From Planctomycetota bacterium (GTDB lineage Bacteria; Planctomycetota; UBA1135; GCA-002686595): 64,000 nt of DNA. Location: positions 1 through 64,000 of the forward strand of contig JAEUHY010000017.1 of assembly GCA_016795325.1 (NCBI GenBank). Direction: 5' to 3'. Positions 56,732 to 64,000 of the stretch are shown piece after piece (the first letter of the stretch is position 1; every line of letters begins with the position of its first letter). A model generated the notes under the pieces. The model ran no database searches, had not been told where the DNA came from, and was given only the letters and a program-made list of their open reading frames with translations. The position numbers and the translations under genes were made by a program.

Positions 56732-56801
56732 TTCGTTCCTAATGAGTATCGTAATTGACGCTCGACGTCCAGTTCCGTCTCCCCTCTCACAGAGTCCATC
56801 G
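56732..56801. promoter_or_regulatory. Divergent TetR/oxidoreductase promoter with possible operator
   Basis: The 70-bp intergenic region holds an AT-richer patch (AATGAGTATCGTAATT, about 56741-56756) that forms an imperfect inverted repeat (AAT...ATT ends, 10 of 16 positions symmetric). It is the likeliest operator for the TetR protein and overlaps where both promoters must lie. The evidence is positional and compositional. Confidence 0.35.
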
Positions 56802-57431
56802 ATGAAGATCGCCATCCTCGGCGCCGGCAACGTCGGCGCAGCCCTCGCCACCGCCTGGAGCGCCGCCGGCCACACGGTCGTGTTCGGCGCCCGTGACCCC
56901 CAGTCGCCCAAAACCGCGGCGGCGATCGGCAAGCTCGGCCTGCGCGCGCTCCCGCCGGCGCAGGCCGCTCAAGCGAGCGAGATCGTCGTGCTGGCCACAC
57001 CGTGGTCCGCGACGCGCGCAGCGCTCGAGAGCTGCGGCTCGCTCGCCGGCAAGACGCTGATCGACTGCACCAACCCGCTCAAGGCCGATCTCTCCGGCCT
57101 GGAGTTGGGCACCGAGACCTCCGGCGCCGAACACGTCGCGAGCTGGGCCAGCGGCGCGCACGTGTTCAAGTGCTTCAACCAGACCGGCGCCGAGAACATG
57201 GCCGGAAACCTGCGTTATGCGGCCAAACCCGTGATGTTCGTCGCCGGCGACCACGCCCCGGCCCGGCCGGCGGTGCTGCAGCTGGCGCGCGACGCGGGCT
57301 TCGAGGCCGTCGACGCCGGACCGCTCACGAGCGCGCGCTTGCTCGAGCCGCTGGCGATGCTGTGGATCCACCTCGCCTACCGCTGCGGACTGGGACGTGA
57401 GTACGCCTTCGCGCTCACGCGCCGCGCCTAG
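56802..57431 (+). CDS. NADPH-dependent F420 reductase-like oxidoreductase
   Basis: A 209-residue Rossmann protein: MKIAILGAGNVGAALATAW is the NAD(P) site (GxGxxG), then VVFGARDP as the cofactor-specificity strand, VVLATPWSAT, and LIDCTNPLK. A C-terminal helical part includes FKCFNQTGAENM and LEPLAMLWIHLAYRCGLG. This is the pattern of F420-dependent NADP oxidoreductase relatives (PF03807), many of which do not use F420. It is probably controlled by the divergent TetR protein, which suggests an inducible redox or detoxification role. The true substrate is unknown. Confidence 0.87.
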   Translation: MKIAILGAGNVGAALATAWSAAGHTVVFGARDPQSPKTAAAIGKLGLRALPPAQAAQASEIVVLATPWSATRAALESCGSLAGKTLIDCTNPLKADLSGLELGTETSGAEHVASWASGAHVFKCFNQTGAENMAGNLRYAAKPVMFVAGDHAPARPAVLQLARDAGFEAVDAGPLTSARLLEPLAMLWIHLAYRCGLGREYAFALTRRA

Positions 57432-57464
57432 CGACTTCGACCGCCGCGAGCCGCGCGGCGCGCA

Positions 57465-58013
57465 TCAGCCGCGCAGCTCGCGGTGCAACCAAGCCCGCGC
57501 CAGCGACCAGTCCGATTCGACGGCGCTGGCGCGCACGCCGAGCGTCGAGGCTGTCTCCTCGATCGTGAGCCCGCCGAAGAAACGCAGTTCGACGACGCGC
57601 GCCATGCGCGGGTCGAGCAAGGCGAGGCGCTCCAACGCGGAGTCGAGCGCGAGCACGTCGACGGGCTGTTCGCGCGCCAGCTGATCGGCGTGGAGCGTGA
57701 CGCGGTTCATTCCGCCGCCGCGTTTGAGGCTCGCAACCTGGCGCGAGTGGTCGACCAGGATCGAACGGATCGCGGTCGCGGCGAGCGCGACCATCTCGGT
57801 GCGCGGCATGTCCGCCGACAGTCGCGTGCGCCGCAGCCGGATGTAGCACTCGTGCACCAGCTCGGTCGGGTCGAGCAGGCGCTCGGCTTTGCGCGACCCG
57901 AGCGTTTGCCGCGCGATGCCGTGCAAGGTCTCGTACAGCTCGGCGAGCTTGCGGTTGAGGTCGTCGTCGCCTTTGGATTGTGGAAGCGTTGAGGTTTCGT
58001 CGTCGCGAGCCAT
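57465..58013 (-). CDS. ECF-like RNA polymerase sigma factor (Sigma70_ECF type)
   Basis: The 182-residue protein belongs to the same family as the sigma factor at 4.07-4.66 kb: LAELYETLHGIARQTLG, LLDPTELVHECYIRLRRT, SILVDHSRQVASLKRGGG, MARVVELRFFGGLTIEETASTLGV and WSLARAWLHREL. The ATG at 58013 is preceded by AGGAGA at good spacing. It is divergent from a kinase gene 122 bp away, repeating the layout at 4.7 kb. The pair is probably an independent signalling module. Confidence 0.9.
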   Translation of the reverse strand: MARDDETSTLPQSKGDDDLNRKLAELYETLHGIARQTLGSRKAERLLDPTELVHECYIRLRRTRLSADMPRTEMVALAATAIRSILVDHSRQVASLKRGGGMNRVTLHADQLAREQPVDVLALDSALERLALLDPRMARVVELRFFGGLTIEETASTLGVRASAVESDWSLARAWLHRELRG

Positions 58014-58135
58014 GGCCGTCTCCTGGGAGCTGGAAAGGGGCGCGGGGCACGATACCAGCGCTCGCGGCGGCGGGGCCGACCTGCAGGACCGGCTTGTGAG
58101 GCCGAGCGGGCGGTGCGACCATCGGTTGCGGCAGC

Positions 58136-60403
58136 ATGGATCGAGCGAATTTCCAACGTGTGAAGGAGTTGTTCCGCAGCGCAGTCGCGCTGGAACCCGC
58201 CGCCCGTCGCGCCTTCCTCGAGCAAGCCTGCCCCGGCGACGACACGCTGCGCTTCGAGGTCGAAGAGCTCCTGCGCCACTCGGACACGAGCCAGGCGGAC
58301 TTTCTGCTGCACGCCCCGGCCGCCTCTCCGCACCGGGCGGCGGCCCCGCTCAACATCCCCGGCTTCTTGCTGCACGAGCGCATCGCAGTCGGCGCGTCGA
58401 GCGTCGTGTACCGCGCGCGCCAGCTGCAGCCGCGGCGCGAGGTCGCGGTCAAGGTGCTGCGCGTCGATGCGCTCGGCCCCGCAGCCCTGGAGCGTTTCGG
58501 CCGCGAGGCTCAAATCCTGGCCACGCTGCAACACCCCGGGATCGCGCATGTCTACGGTGCGGGCGTCACGGACGGCGCCGGTGAAGCGACGCCGTGGATC
58601 GCGATGGAGCTGGTGCACGGCGCGACGCTCGAGCGCTACTGCGCCAGCGCGCAGCCTTCGCTCTCGGCGTTGCTGCGCCTGTTCGTGGAGTTGTGCCGCG
58701 CGCTCGAGCATGCGCACGAACGCGGCATCGTGCACCGCGATCTCAAACCGTCGAACGTGATGGTCGACGAGACGGGGCGCGTGCGCGTGCTGGACTTCGG
58801 CGTCGCGCGCCTCACCGACCCCGAGCGCGAGTCGCGCGAGCGAGCCACACGCGCCGGCGCCCTGCTCGGCACCCTGTCGTACATGGCGCCGGAGCAAGCG
58901 CGCGGCGAGCACGCCGACGTGACGCCGGCCGCCGACGTGTACGCGCTGGGCGCGCTGCTGTTCGAGCTGATCCGTGGCCGCCTGCCGCTCGAAGTCGGCA
59001 ACCTCGAGTTGCTCGACGCGCTGCGCGCGGTGGTCGAGGTCGAGCCGGCGCGGCTGCGCGATGGGCGGCCCGACATCTCGAGCGAGCTCGACGCCGTGGT
59101 CGGCAAGTGCCTCGAGAAGGACCCCGGCCTGCGCTACGCGCACGCCGGCGAGCTCGCGGACGACCTGCAGCGCTACCTCGACAACCGACCGGTGCTCGCG
59201 CGCCGTCCCAGCCTCGTCACGCAGGCGCACAAGCTGATCCTGCGCCACGCGACGCTGGCGAGCGTAGCGGCGGCGATCGTTCTCGCGCTCGTCGCGGGCT
59301 TGCTGCTCTCTTTGCACTTCCTGCGCGCGCAGCGCCGACAGCAGGAGCGCACCAGCGAGACCCTGGCGTTCTTTGCGAACGAGGTCATCGATCTCGCGCC
59401 GCGGCTGGGCCTGGGCGGAGACCAACGCAGCCGCCTGGAGCAGGTCGAGCTGCGCCTGCGCGGCGAGCTCGAATTCGACTCCGACAACCGCGCCCTGCAG
59501 GCGGCGCTCGCACGCACGCTCTACGAGCTGGCGTGCATCGATCAGGACAGCGGCGAATACGCCAGCCAACGCAGCCACGCAGCGAATGCGCGAGCGTTGT
59601 GCGAAGGCTTGCTCGCAATCGACCCGCGCGACGTCGACGCGTGGACGCAGCTCTCGTGCGTGTGCGCCAAGCTCGGCGAAGCGGCGCGCGACATGGGTTC
59701 GACGCTCGAGCGCGACGAGTGGTTCGCGCGCGCGCTGGAGATCGACCGGCGCCTCGTCGCCGAGGGAGGACGCGACCCGGAGCTCGTCGAGGACCTGGGC
59801 TGGAGTCTCGAGCGAGTGGCCGACGCTGCGCTCCAGCGCGGTGATCTGCCGCTCGCCCAGCGGCTCGCGGCCGAGCGCATGAAGGACGCGCGCGAACTGT
59901 TCGAGAACAACCCACGCAGCTGGAAGTTCGCCTTCAACCTTTCGCACGCGCACTTCTTCCAGGCCCATCTCGACAGCGACGACAAGGCGGTCGACGCGCG
60001 GCTCGCGCACGTGCGCCGCGGCGTGCGACTGGCCGAGATGGCCTCCGAGCTCGACCCGCAGCGGCGCGACCTCGTGGCCTGGCTCACCGTCGCTCGTTGC
60101 CGCGCGGCCGAACGCCACCGCGAGAGCGGAAAAGCGCGCGAGGCCTGGCCGTACATCGACGGCGCACTGGGACTGGCGGAGCACCTCGCCGTCGCCGAGC
60201 CGGCGCGCGCGGAGCACCTGCGAGTCTTGGCCGAGACGACGCGCGAGTTCGTTCGCTGCGTGGACGAGCTCGACGAGCCCGAACGCCGCGGCCGCGCGAG
60301 CGAAGCGCTGCGCCACGTGGTCCCGCTGCTCAAGAGCATCGGCAGCCAGCGCGAGGCCGACGCGTTGCTCGCGCTGGCGGACCGGATAAGCGCCGCGCGC
60401 TGA
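58136..60403 (+). CDS. Membrane-anchored Ser/Thr protein kinase with TPR-like C-terminus
   Basis: A 755-residue kinase. The N-terminus (FQRVKELFRSAVALEPAARRAFLEQACPGDD) is typical of sigma-linked planctomycetal kinases. The nucleotide loop reads VGASSVVYRAR, lacking the usual second and third glycines. Other key residues are present: Lys106 in VAVKVLRV, HRDLKPSN with Asp202, DFG with Asp220 and APEQARGE. A transmembrane helix (about 379-400, ASVAAAIVLALVAGLLLSLHFL) precedes a helical C-terminal domain with TPR-like repeats. It is divergent from its sigma factor and resembles the kinases at 4.8 and 12.4 kb. Activity despite the altered loop is likely but not certain. Confidence 0.9.
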   Translation: MDRANFQRVKELFRSAVALEPAARRAFLEQACPGDDTLRFEVEELLRHSDTSQADFLLHAPAASPHRAAAPLNIPGFLLHERIAVGASSVVYRARQLQPRREVAVKVLRVDALGPAALERFGREAQILATLQHPGIAHVYGAGVTDGAGEATPWIAMELVHGATLERYCASAQPSLSALLRLFVELCRALEHAHERGIVHRDLKPSNVMVDETGRVRVLDFGVARLTDPERESRERATRAGALLGTLSYMAPEQARGEHADVTPAADVYALGALLFELIRGRLPLEVGNLELLDALRAVVEVEPARLRDGRPDISSELDAVVGKCLEKDPGLRYAHAGELADDLQRYLDNRPVLARRPSLVTQAHKLILRHATLASVAAAIVLALVAGLLLSLHFLRAQRRQQERTSETLAFFANEVIDLAPRLGLGGDQRSRLEQVELRLRGELEFDSDNRALQAALARTLYELACIDQDSGEYASQRSHAANARALCEGLLAIDPRDVDAWTQLSCVCAKLGEAARDMGSTLERDEWFARALEIDRRLVAEGGRDPELVEDLGWSLERVADAALQRGDLPLAQRLAAERMKDARELFENNPRSWKFAFNLSHAHFFQAHLDSDDKAVDARLAHVRRGVRLAEMASELDPQRRDLVAWLTVARCRAAERHRESGKAREAWPYIDGALGLAEHLAVAEPARAEHLRVLAETTREFVRCVDELDEPERRGRASEALRHVVPLLKSIGSQREADALLALADRISAAR

Positions 60404-60440
60404 CCTGCGCTGCGCACGGGCGCCGCGCAGGACTCCGCGC

Positions 60441-62636
60441 CTACTTGGGAAGCTTCGCGCTCAAACGGTCGCGGCCAAGCTCGCGTCCGCTCGTCGGATC
60501 GACGGCGCCGAACTCCAGCACGCCCGTGGGGCACATCTGCACACACGCCGAACAACGCACGCACTCGGGATCGGCCATGGGCTGTCCCTTGTTCGCGAAG
60601 GCCATCACGTCGATGCCCTGGTGGCAGACGCTGGTGCACACGTTGCACGAGATGCACTTCTTCTTGTCGGCCAGGATGCGAAAGCGCGAGAAGCGCGCGT
60701 ACACATGCATCAGCGCCGCGAGCGGACACGCGAAACGGCACCACACGCGGCCGCTGAACCAGAAGTAGAAGCCGACGCCGACGATGCCGGCCAGTCCCAG
60801 GTCGACGACGTAGTAGTAGCTCGCGGTGAGCGCGCCCGCCGCTGACGCCACGGCGCGGCCGAGCGCGCTCTCCGGCGCGGCCCACGAAACCGCGCGCAAC
60901 ACGAAGATCAGGAAGGTGAGCGCGAGCGCGACCTGCCCCACGAGGTTGAGGCGGTTCCAGGCCGGGCCGTGCGGCATCTTCGAGCGCTGCCTGTCGCCGA
61001 GCGTCTCCGCGAGAGCTCCGCAGGAACAGATCCAGCCGCAGTACGCGCCCTTGCCCCAGCGCCACACGATGAGCGGGATCACCACGAAGGTCTGCACCAG
61101 ACTGATCGCGAGCCAGCCCCACAGCGGCTCGCTGGTGAACACGTTCCAGAAGAACAGCGGCCAGGCCAGGATGAAGCCGAACGAGCGCCAGTACTCGCGC
61201 CCGTGGCCGTAGTTCGCGGCGGGGAACAACTCGTCGGCGACCGAGCGCGCGAGCCCTTCGTCGAACAGCCCGTTGTGGCCCGCGAGCGGCAGCAGCACGT
61301 AGGGCAGCAGGAACAGCGGCACGACTTGCACCGCCATGAGCGTGAGCGTCTGCAAGCGCACGTACGGCGTCGGGCGCTTGACGATCCGTTCGAAGCCGAA
61401 CAACGTCACGCACACGCAGTAAGCGAACGAGTAGTAGAAGCCCGGCTCGTTCAGCGTGATGGCGAGCGTGCCGAGCAGGCTCGCGGGGTCGTTCGCCGAT
61501 TCGAAGGTGCGCCCCAGCGCGGCGCCGACGTTGTACGGGAAGCCCACGAAGGACTTGAACTTGTCAGCCTTCCACAGATACAGCGCGACGCAGAACGCCA
61601 GAAACGCCGCGAAGGACAGCTTCGTCGACGTACGCCACTCGCCGCGGATCGGCACGCCGCTCCTGCGGAAGAACTCGAGCGGCGCAGCGCGGCCGAGCAT
61701 CGTGAACACGACCTGCGCCTCGACGCGCCGCAGTGCGCCCGAAGCTTCGCGCAGCTGCGCGGCGCCCACGTCGATGCGCTCGACGTTCGAGCCGAGCAGC
61801 ACCTCGATGTCGCTGCGCGCACGCAGCGCGGCGACGTTCTCGGGTTTGGCGCGTGCGAACTCGGCGCCGCGGTAGGAGAGCGTCACGCGCGCGCCGGCCT
61901 GCGCGAGCGCGAGCGCCGTCTCGAGCGCCGTGTCGCCGCCGCCGACGACGAGCGCGCGCTGCCCGGCGTACTCGGCCGGATCGTGCAGGCGGTTGAAGAC
62001 GTGCCCCAACTCTTCGCCCGGCGCACCGAGCTTGCGGAACTCGCCCGAGCGACCGATTGCGACGAGCACGGCGCGCGCGCGCACACGCTCGCCGTCCGCG
62101 AGCACCACCTCGAGCCCGCCCTCCACGCGCTCGACGCGTTCCGCACGGCCCGGACGCAGGTCGAGGCCGAGCGCCTGCTCGCGCAGTTCGTCGACCAGCG
62201 CTTCCTTCACGTCGGCGCTCAGGCGCAGCTCGCCCGCGGGCTCGAACTCCGTCGGATAGAGAAAGATCGGTTTGCGCGCCGGAAAGTTGACGATCGTCGA
62301 GAACGGCTCGCTCGATTCGACGAGCACGTAGCTCAGGCCCAGCTTGCGCGCTTCCAGCGCCGCTGAAACGCCGGCGACGCTCGCGCCGACGATCGCGAGA
62401 TCGACTTGGCCCTCGCGCGCGCCGCTCGAACCGCGCAATGCGTGCACGCGCCGAGCGACGCGCGCTCCGCCATCCGCTGCGAGTTTGAGCAGCGGCACGC
62501 CGCTGAGGTCGCCCGCGACGTACAAACCCGGCACGGCCGTGCTTCCGTCGGGCTGTACCTCCGGCAGCGCTTCGACACGCCCGGCGGGCCAACGTGTGTG
62601 AAGCCAGTGGGCGTAGCGGGCGAGGAGTTGGCGCAT
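60441..62636 (-). CDS. FAD/NAD(P) oxidoreductase fused to NapH-like membrane polyferredoxin
   Basis: The 731-residue protein begins with a flavin oxidoreductase core: FAD site GASVAG (84-89) and NAD(P) site VVGGGDTA (~231-238). From about residue 340 it becomes a polytopic membrane protein with a NapH/CcoG-like 4Fe-4S segment (CGWICSCGA and VWCRFACPLAAL) and ends in two 4Fe-4S clusters, CISCNVCTSVC (661-671) and CVRCSACVQMCP (692-703). It should carry electrons between NAD(P)H, FAD and a membrane quinone or periplasmic partner. The core and the GLYVAGDL...GARVARR start match residues ~130-160 onward of the protein at 36.9 kb, so the two are modular relatives. The ATG at 62636 is preferred. 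Confidence 0.88.
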   Translation of the reverse strand: MRQLLARYAHWLHTRWPAGRVEALPEVQPDGSTAVPGLYVAGDLSGVPLLKLAADGGARVARRVHALRGSSGAREGQVDLAIVGASVAGVSAALEARKLGLSYVLVESSEPFSTIVNFPARKPIFLYPTEFEPAGELRLSADVKEALVDELREQALGLDLRPGRAERVERVEGGLEVVLADGERVRARAVLVAIGRSGEFRKLGAPGEELGHVFNRLHDPAEYAGQRALVVGGGDTALETALALAQAGARVTLSYRGAEFARAKPENVAALRARSDIEVLLGSNVERIDVGAAQLREASGALRRVEAQVVFTMLGRAAPLEFFRRSGVPIRGEWRTSTKLSFAAFLAFCVALYLWKADKFKSFVGFPYNVGAALGRTFESANDPASLLGTLAITLNEPGFYYSFAYCVCVTLFGFERIVKRPTPYVRLQTLTLMAVQVVPLFLLPYVLLPLAGHNGLFDEGLARSVADELFPAANYGHGREYWRSFGFILAWPLFFWNVFTSEPLWGWLAISLVQTFVVIPLIVWRWGKGAYCGWICSCGALAETLGDRQRSKMPHGPAWNRLNLVGQVALALTFLIFVLRAVSWAAPESALGRAVASAAGALTASYYYVVDLGLAGIVGVGFYFWFSGRVWCRFACPLAALMHVYARFSRFRILADKKKCISCNVCTSVCHQGIDVMAFANKGQPMADPECVRCSACVQMCPTGVLEFGAVDPTSGRELGRDRLSAKLPK

Positions 62637-62723
62637 GCGGGCGGTGCGGCTCGACCGTACCAGATGCGCCGCGCGCGGCGCAGTTTCGCTCCACCGAGGA
62701 GCTCGAGCGCCGCGCCGACAAGC

Positions 62724-62766
62724 GCGCGAGGGCCGGCGGCCTGAATCAGGCAGCCGGCCCTCGCGC
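62724..62766 (-). terminator. Long hairpin between the propeller protein and flavoprotein genes
   Basis: A 14-bp outer stem (including GCGAGGGCCGGC/GCCGGCCCTCGC) and an inner 5-bp stem (GCCTG/CAGGC, loop AAT) are separated by one mismatched pair. It lies downstream of the leftward gene ending at 62831 and before the flavoprotein start, so it would terminate the former. There is no T-run. Confidence 0.55.
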
Positions 62767-62816
62767 TGGATTCGCTCACGCCCTTCGAGCGCGAGCCGAG
62801 TCGACGTGCGCGCCGC

Positions 62817-62844
62817 TCAGGGCGTGCAGGTCAGGGCGTGCAGG
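62817..62844. repeat. 14-bp tandem duplication at a stop codon
   Basis: TCAGGGCGTGCAGG occurs twice in a row (62817-62830 and 62831-62844) and a third partial TCAG follows. The middle TCA is the reverse complement of the stop codon of the gene ending here, so the duplication reproduces its last codons just outside the frame. Confidence 0.85.
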
Positions 62845-64000
62845 TCAGTTCGATCGCGTCCGAGAGGTTGGTCGTCTTCGACGCCGGCGGATCGCGGTAC
62901 CAGCCCTGGGCGTAGACCTTCGCGCCCGCAGCGAACGGGTTGCCGATCGCGGTCGGATTGGCGAGCAGGAATGCGTTCCAGTCGACCGACAACGCGCCGT
63001 CACAGGCGTTGACCGTGCCGCCCGTGGCGCTCGCCGGGGTGCGCTGCGTGGGCGACTTGACGCACAGGAAGCTCGTGCCCGCGCCCCACTGCGTCGGCGT
63101 GAAACCGGTCTGGTCGAGGCCGTAGAAGATCAGGCCCTGCTTCTGCCCTTCGACGTTGGCGACGCTGATCGTGCAAGGCGTCGCGAGCGACGCGCTGGGT
63201 TGCGCCGAGGCGCTGATCGCCGGAACGCAGCCGTTGGTCGACGTGCCCGCGGTGCAGTAGACCGTCGGCGGCGCCGACAGCGACAGCTTGCCGAAGAACT
63301 GGCAGCCGCCCGAGGTGTACACGGTCGCGATCGCAAGCGTCGTGCGGTCGAGGATCTTCACCGCGCCGCTGTCGGAGAACATGATGTTCCCGTTGCCGAG
63401 TTCGCACACGCCGCGCAGGAAGGCCGTGTTGGCGAAGAAGTTGATCTGCGCGCCGGTCGAGTCGTACTCGTACACGCCGATCGGCGCGCCGAAGCCGCTC
63501 ACCAGCACGGTGTTCGCGGCGGTGACCCAGAACTGCTCCGGCGAGTCGACGCCGGTCGTGCCGTTCGAAACGTGGAAGTCCGGCGCGAGGATGTTGCCGC
63601 TGTAGTCGTAGCGCGCGATGCGGTTCGAGGCGGTGAAGTGGCACACCAGCAACTCGCCGTTGTAGCCCACGACGTCGAACGGGCTCGTGCCCGAGTTCGC
63701 GACGGAGAACGCGCCCGTGCGCACTCCGGCCGTGTCGAACGTGACCACGGTGTCGGCGCTGGCGCCGTTGGCCGTGCCGTCGTTCGTGACGTACACGACG
63801 CCGTTGACGTATTCACCGCCGCGGCAGTTGTCGAGCGTGCCGGCCACGCCGTTCGTCGTGCCGATCCAGACTCCGTTCAGATCGAAGCGGAAGATCGAGT
63901 CCGCGGTCTGGTCGAGCACCCAGATCTCGTTCTCGACCTGGAACACGTCCTTGGGCGTGTTGAAGTCGTAGGTCAGCGCGCTGGCCGCGTCGAGGATGAA
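62831..64000 (-). CDS. Secreted propeller-type protein with C-terminal WYRDP module (5'-truncated by window end)
   Basis: At least 389 residues, running off the right edge with the frame still open, so the start lies outside. The visible N-terminal part has propeller-like repeats (IWVLDQTADSIFRFDLNG, LLVCHFTASNRIARYDYSG, TVLVSGFGAPIGVYEYDSTG) of the NHL or SMP-30-like kind. The C-terminal ~145 residues start VYCTAGTSTNGCVP, contain a KQGLIFYGLDQT strand and end in YAQGWYRDP...LSDA, the same module as the protease at 0.1-3.9 kb. Export is likely, but the signal peptide is not in the window. The function is unknown. Confidence 0.85.
   Translation of the reverse strand, partial: FILDAASALTYDFNTPKDVFQVENEIWVLDQTADSIFRFDLNGVWIGTTNGVAGTLDNCRGGEYVNGVVYVTNDGTANGASADTVVTFDTAGVRTGAFSVANSGTSPFDVVGYNGELLVCHFTASNRIARYDYSGNILAPDFHVSNGTTGVDSPEQFWVTAANTVLVSGFGAPIGVYEYDSTGAQINFFANTAFLRGVCELGNGNIMFSDSGAVKILDRTTLAIATVYTSGGCQFFGKLSLSAPPTVYCTAGTSTNGCVPAISASAQPSASLATPCTISVANVEGQKQGLIFYGLDQTGFTPTQWGAGTSFLCVKSPTQRTPASATGGTVNACDGALSVDWNAFLLANPTAIGNPFAAGAKVYAQGWYRDPPASKTTNLSDAIELTCTP

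Overview
The window is high-GC DNA (around 70%) packed with protein genes, with no rRNA, tRNA or CRISPR array seen. The gene content points to a Planctomycetota bacterium, probably one of the high-GC marine lineages. The signs are ECF-like sigma factors of the Planctomycetes-expanded type paired with Ser/Thr kinases carrying TPR or other C-terminal extensions, large secreted proteins with a DCNGNG...NNNGIPDEC calcium-binding-like signature, and a recurring Cys-containing C-terminal module ending in W(Y/M)RDP...LS.A. This assignment is inferred from family content only.

Layout. 0.1-3.9 kb: a large secreted subtilase. 4.1-7.8 kb: an ECF sigma factor divergent from a kinase-TPR protein. 7.8-9.8 kb: a methyltransferase gene lying between two 117-bp direct copies of the kinase gene's 3' end. 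9.8-16.6 kb: an M60-like metallopeptidase, a rhamnose mutarotase-like protein, a second kinase and a nucleoside-type MFS transporter. 16.7-26.9 kb: a MarR regulator with a perfect 26-bp operator palindrome, a SnoaL-like protein, secreted proteins, another ECF sigma factor, a 7-repeat WD40 protein, a lipoprotein and a 157-bp MITE-like element inserted at a stop codon. 27.1-29.3 kb: a translationally coupled phospholipid cluster (cdsA, plsC-like, CDP-alcohol phosphotransferase). 30.3-32.2 kb: a zinc-ribbon kinase, a small membrane protein and a decayed sigma factor.

The centre of interest is 32.4-48.1 kb, a run of co-directional and often overlapping genes: a lipoprotein, ResB and CcsA (cytochrome c maturation), a DUF2959-like lipoprotein, a ferredoxin-flavoprotein-membrane fusion, a 23-haem cytochrome translationally coupled to it, three small or medium membrane proteins, an outer-membrane beta-barrel candidate, a 7-haem lipoprotein and an 11-haem lipoprotein. 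The locus encodes 41 CxxCH motifs. It reads as a route for electrons from NAD(P)H or quinone through the inner membrane and periplasm to the outer membrane, that is, a candidate porin-cytochrome extracellular electron-transfer conduit.

48.2-64 kb: a PAC2-family protein, a secreted protein, a class-IV aminotransferase, a membrane dipeptidase, an Uup-type ABC-F ATPase, a TetR regulator divergent from an F420-reductase-like enzyme, a second divergent ECF sigma/kinase module, and a second modular flavoprotein fused to a NapH-like polyferredoxin. The window ends inside a secreted propeller-type protein carrying the same C-terminal module as the first gene.
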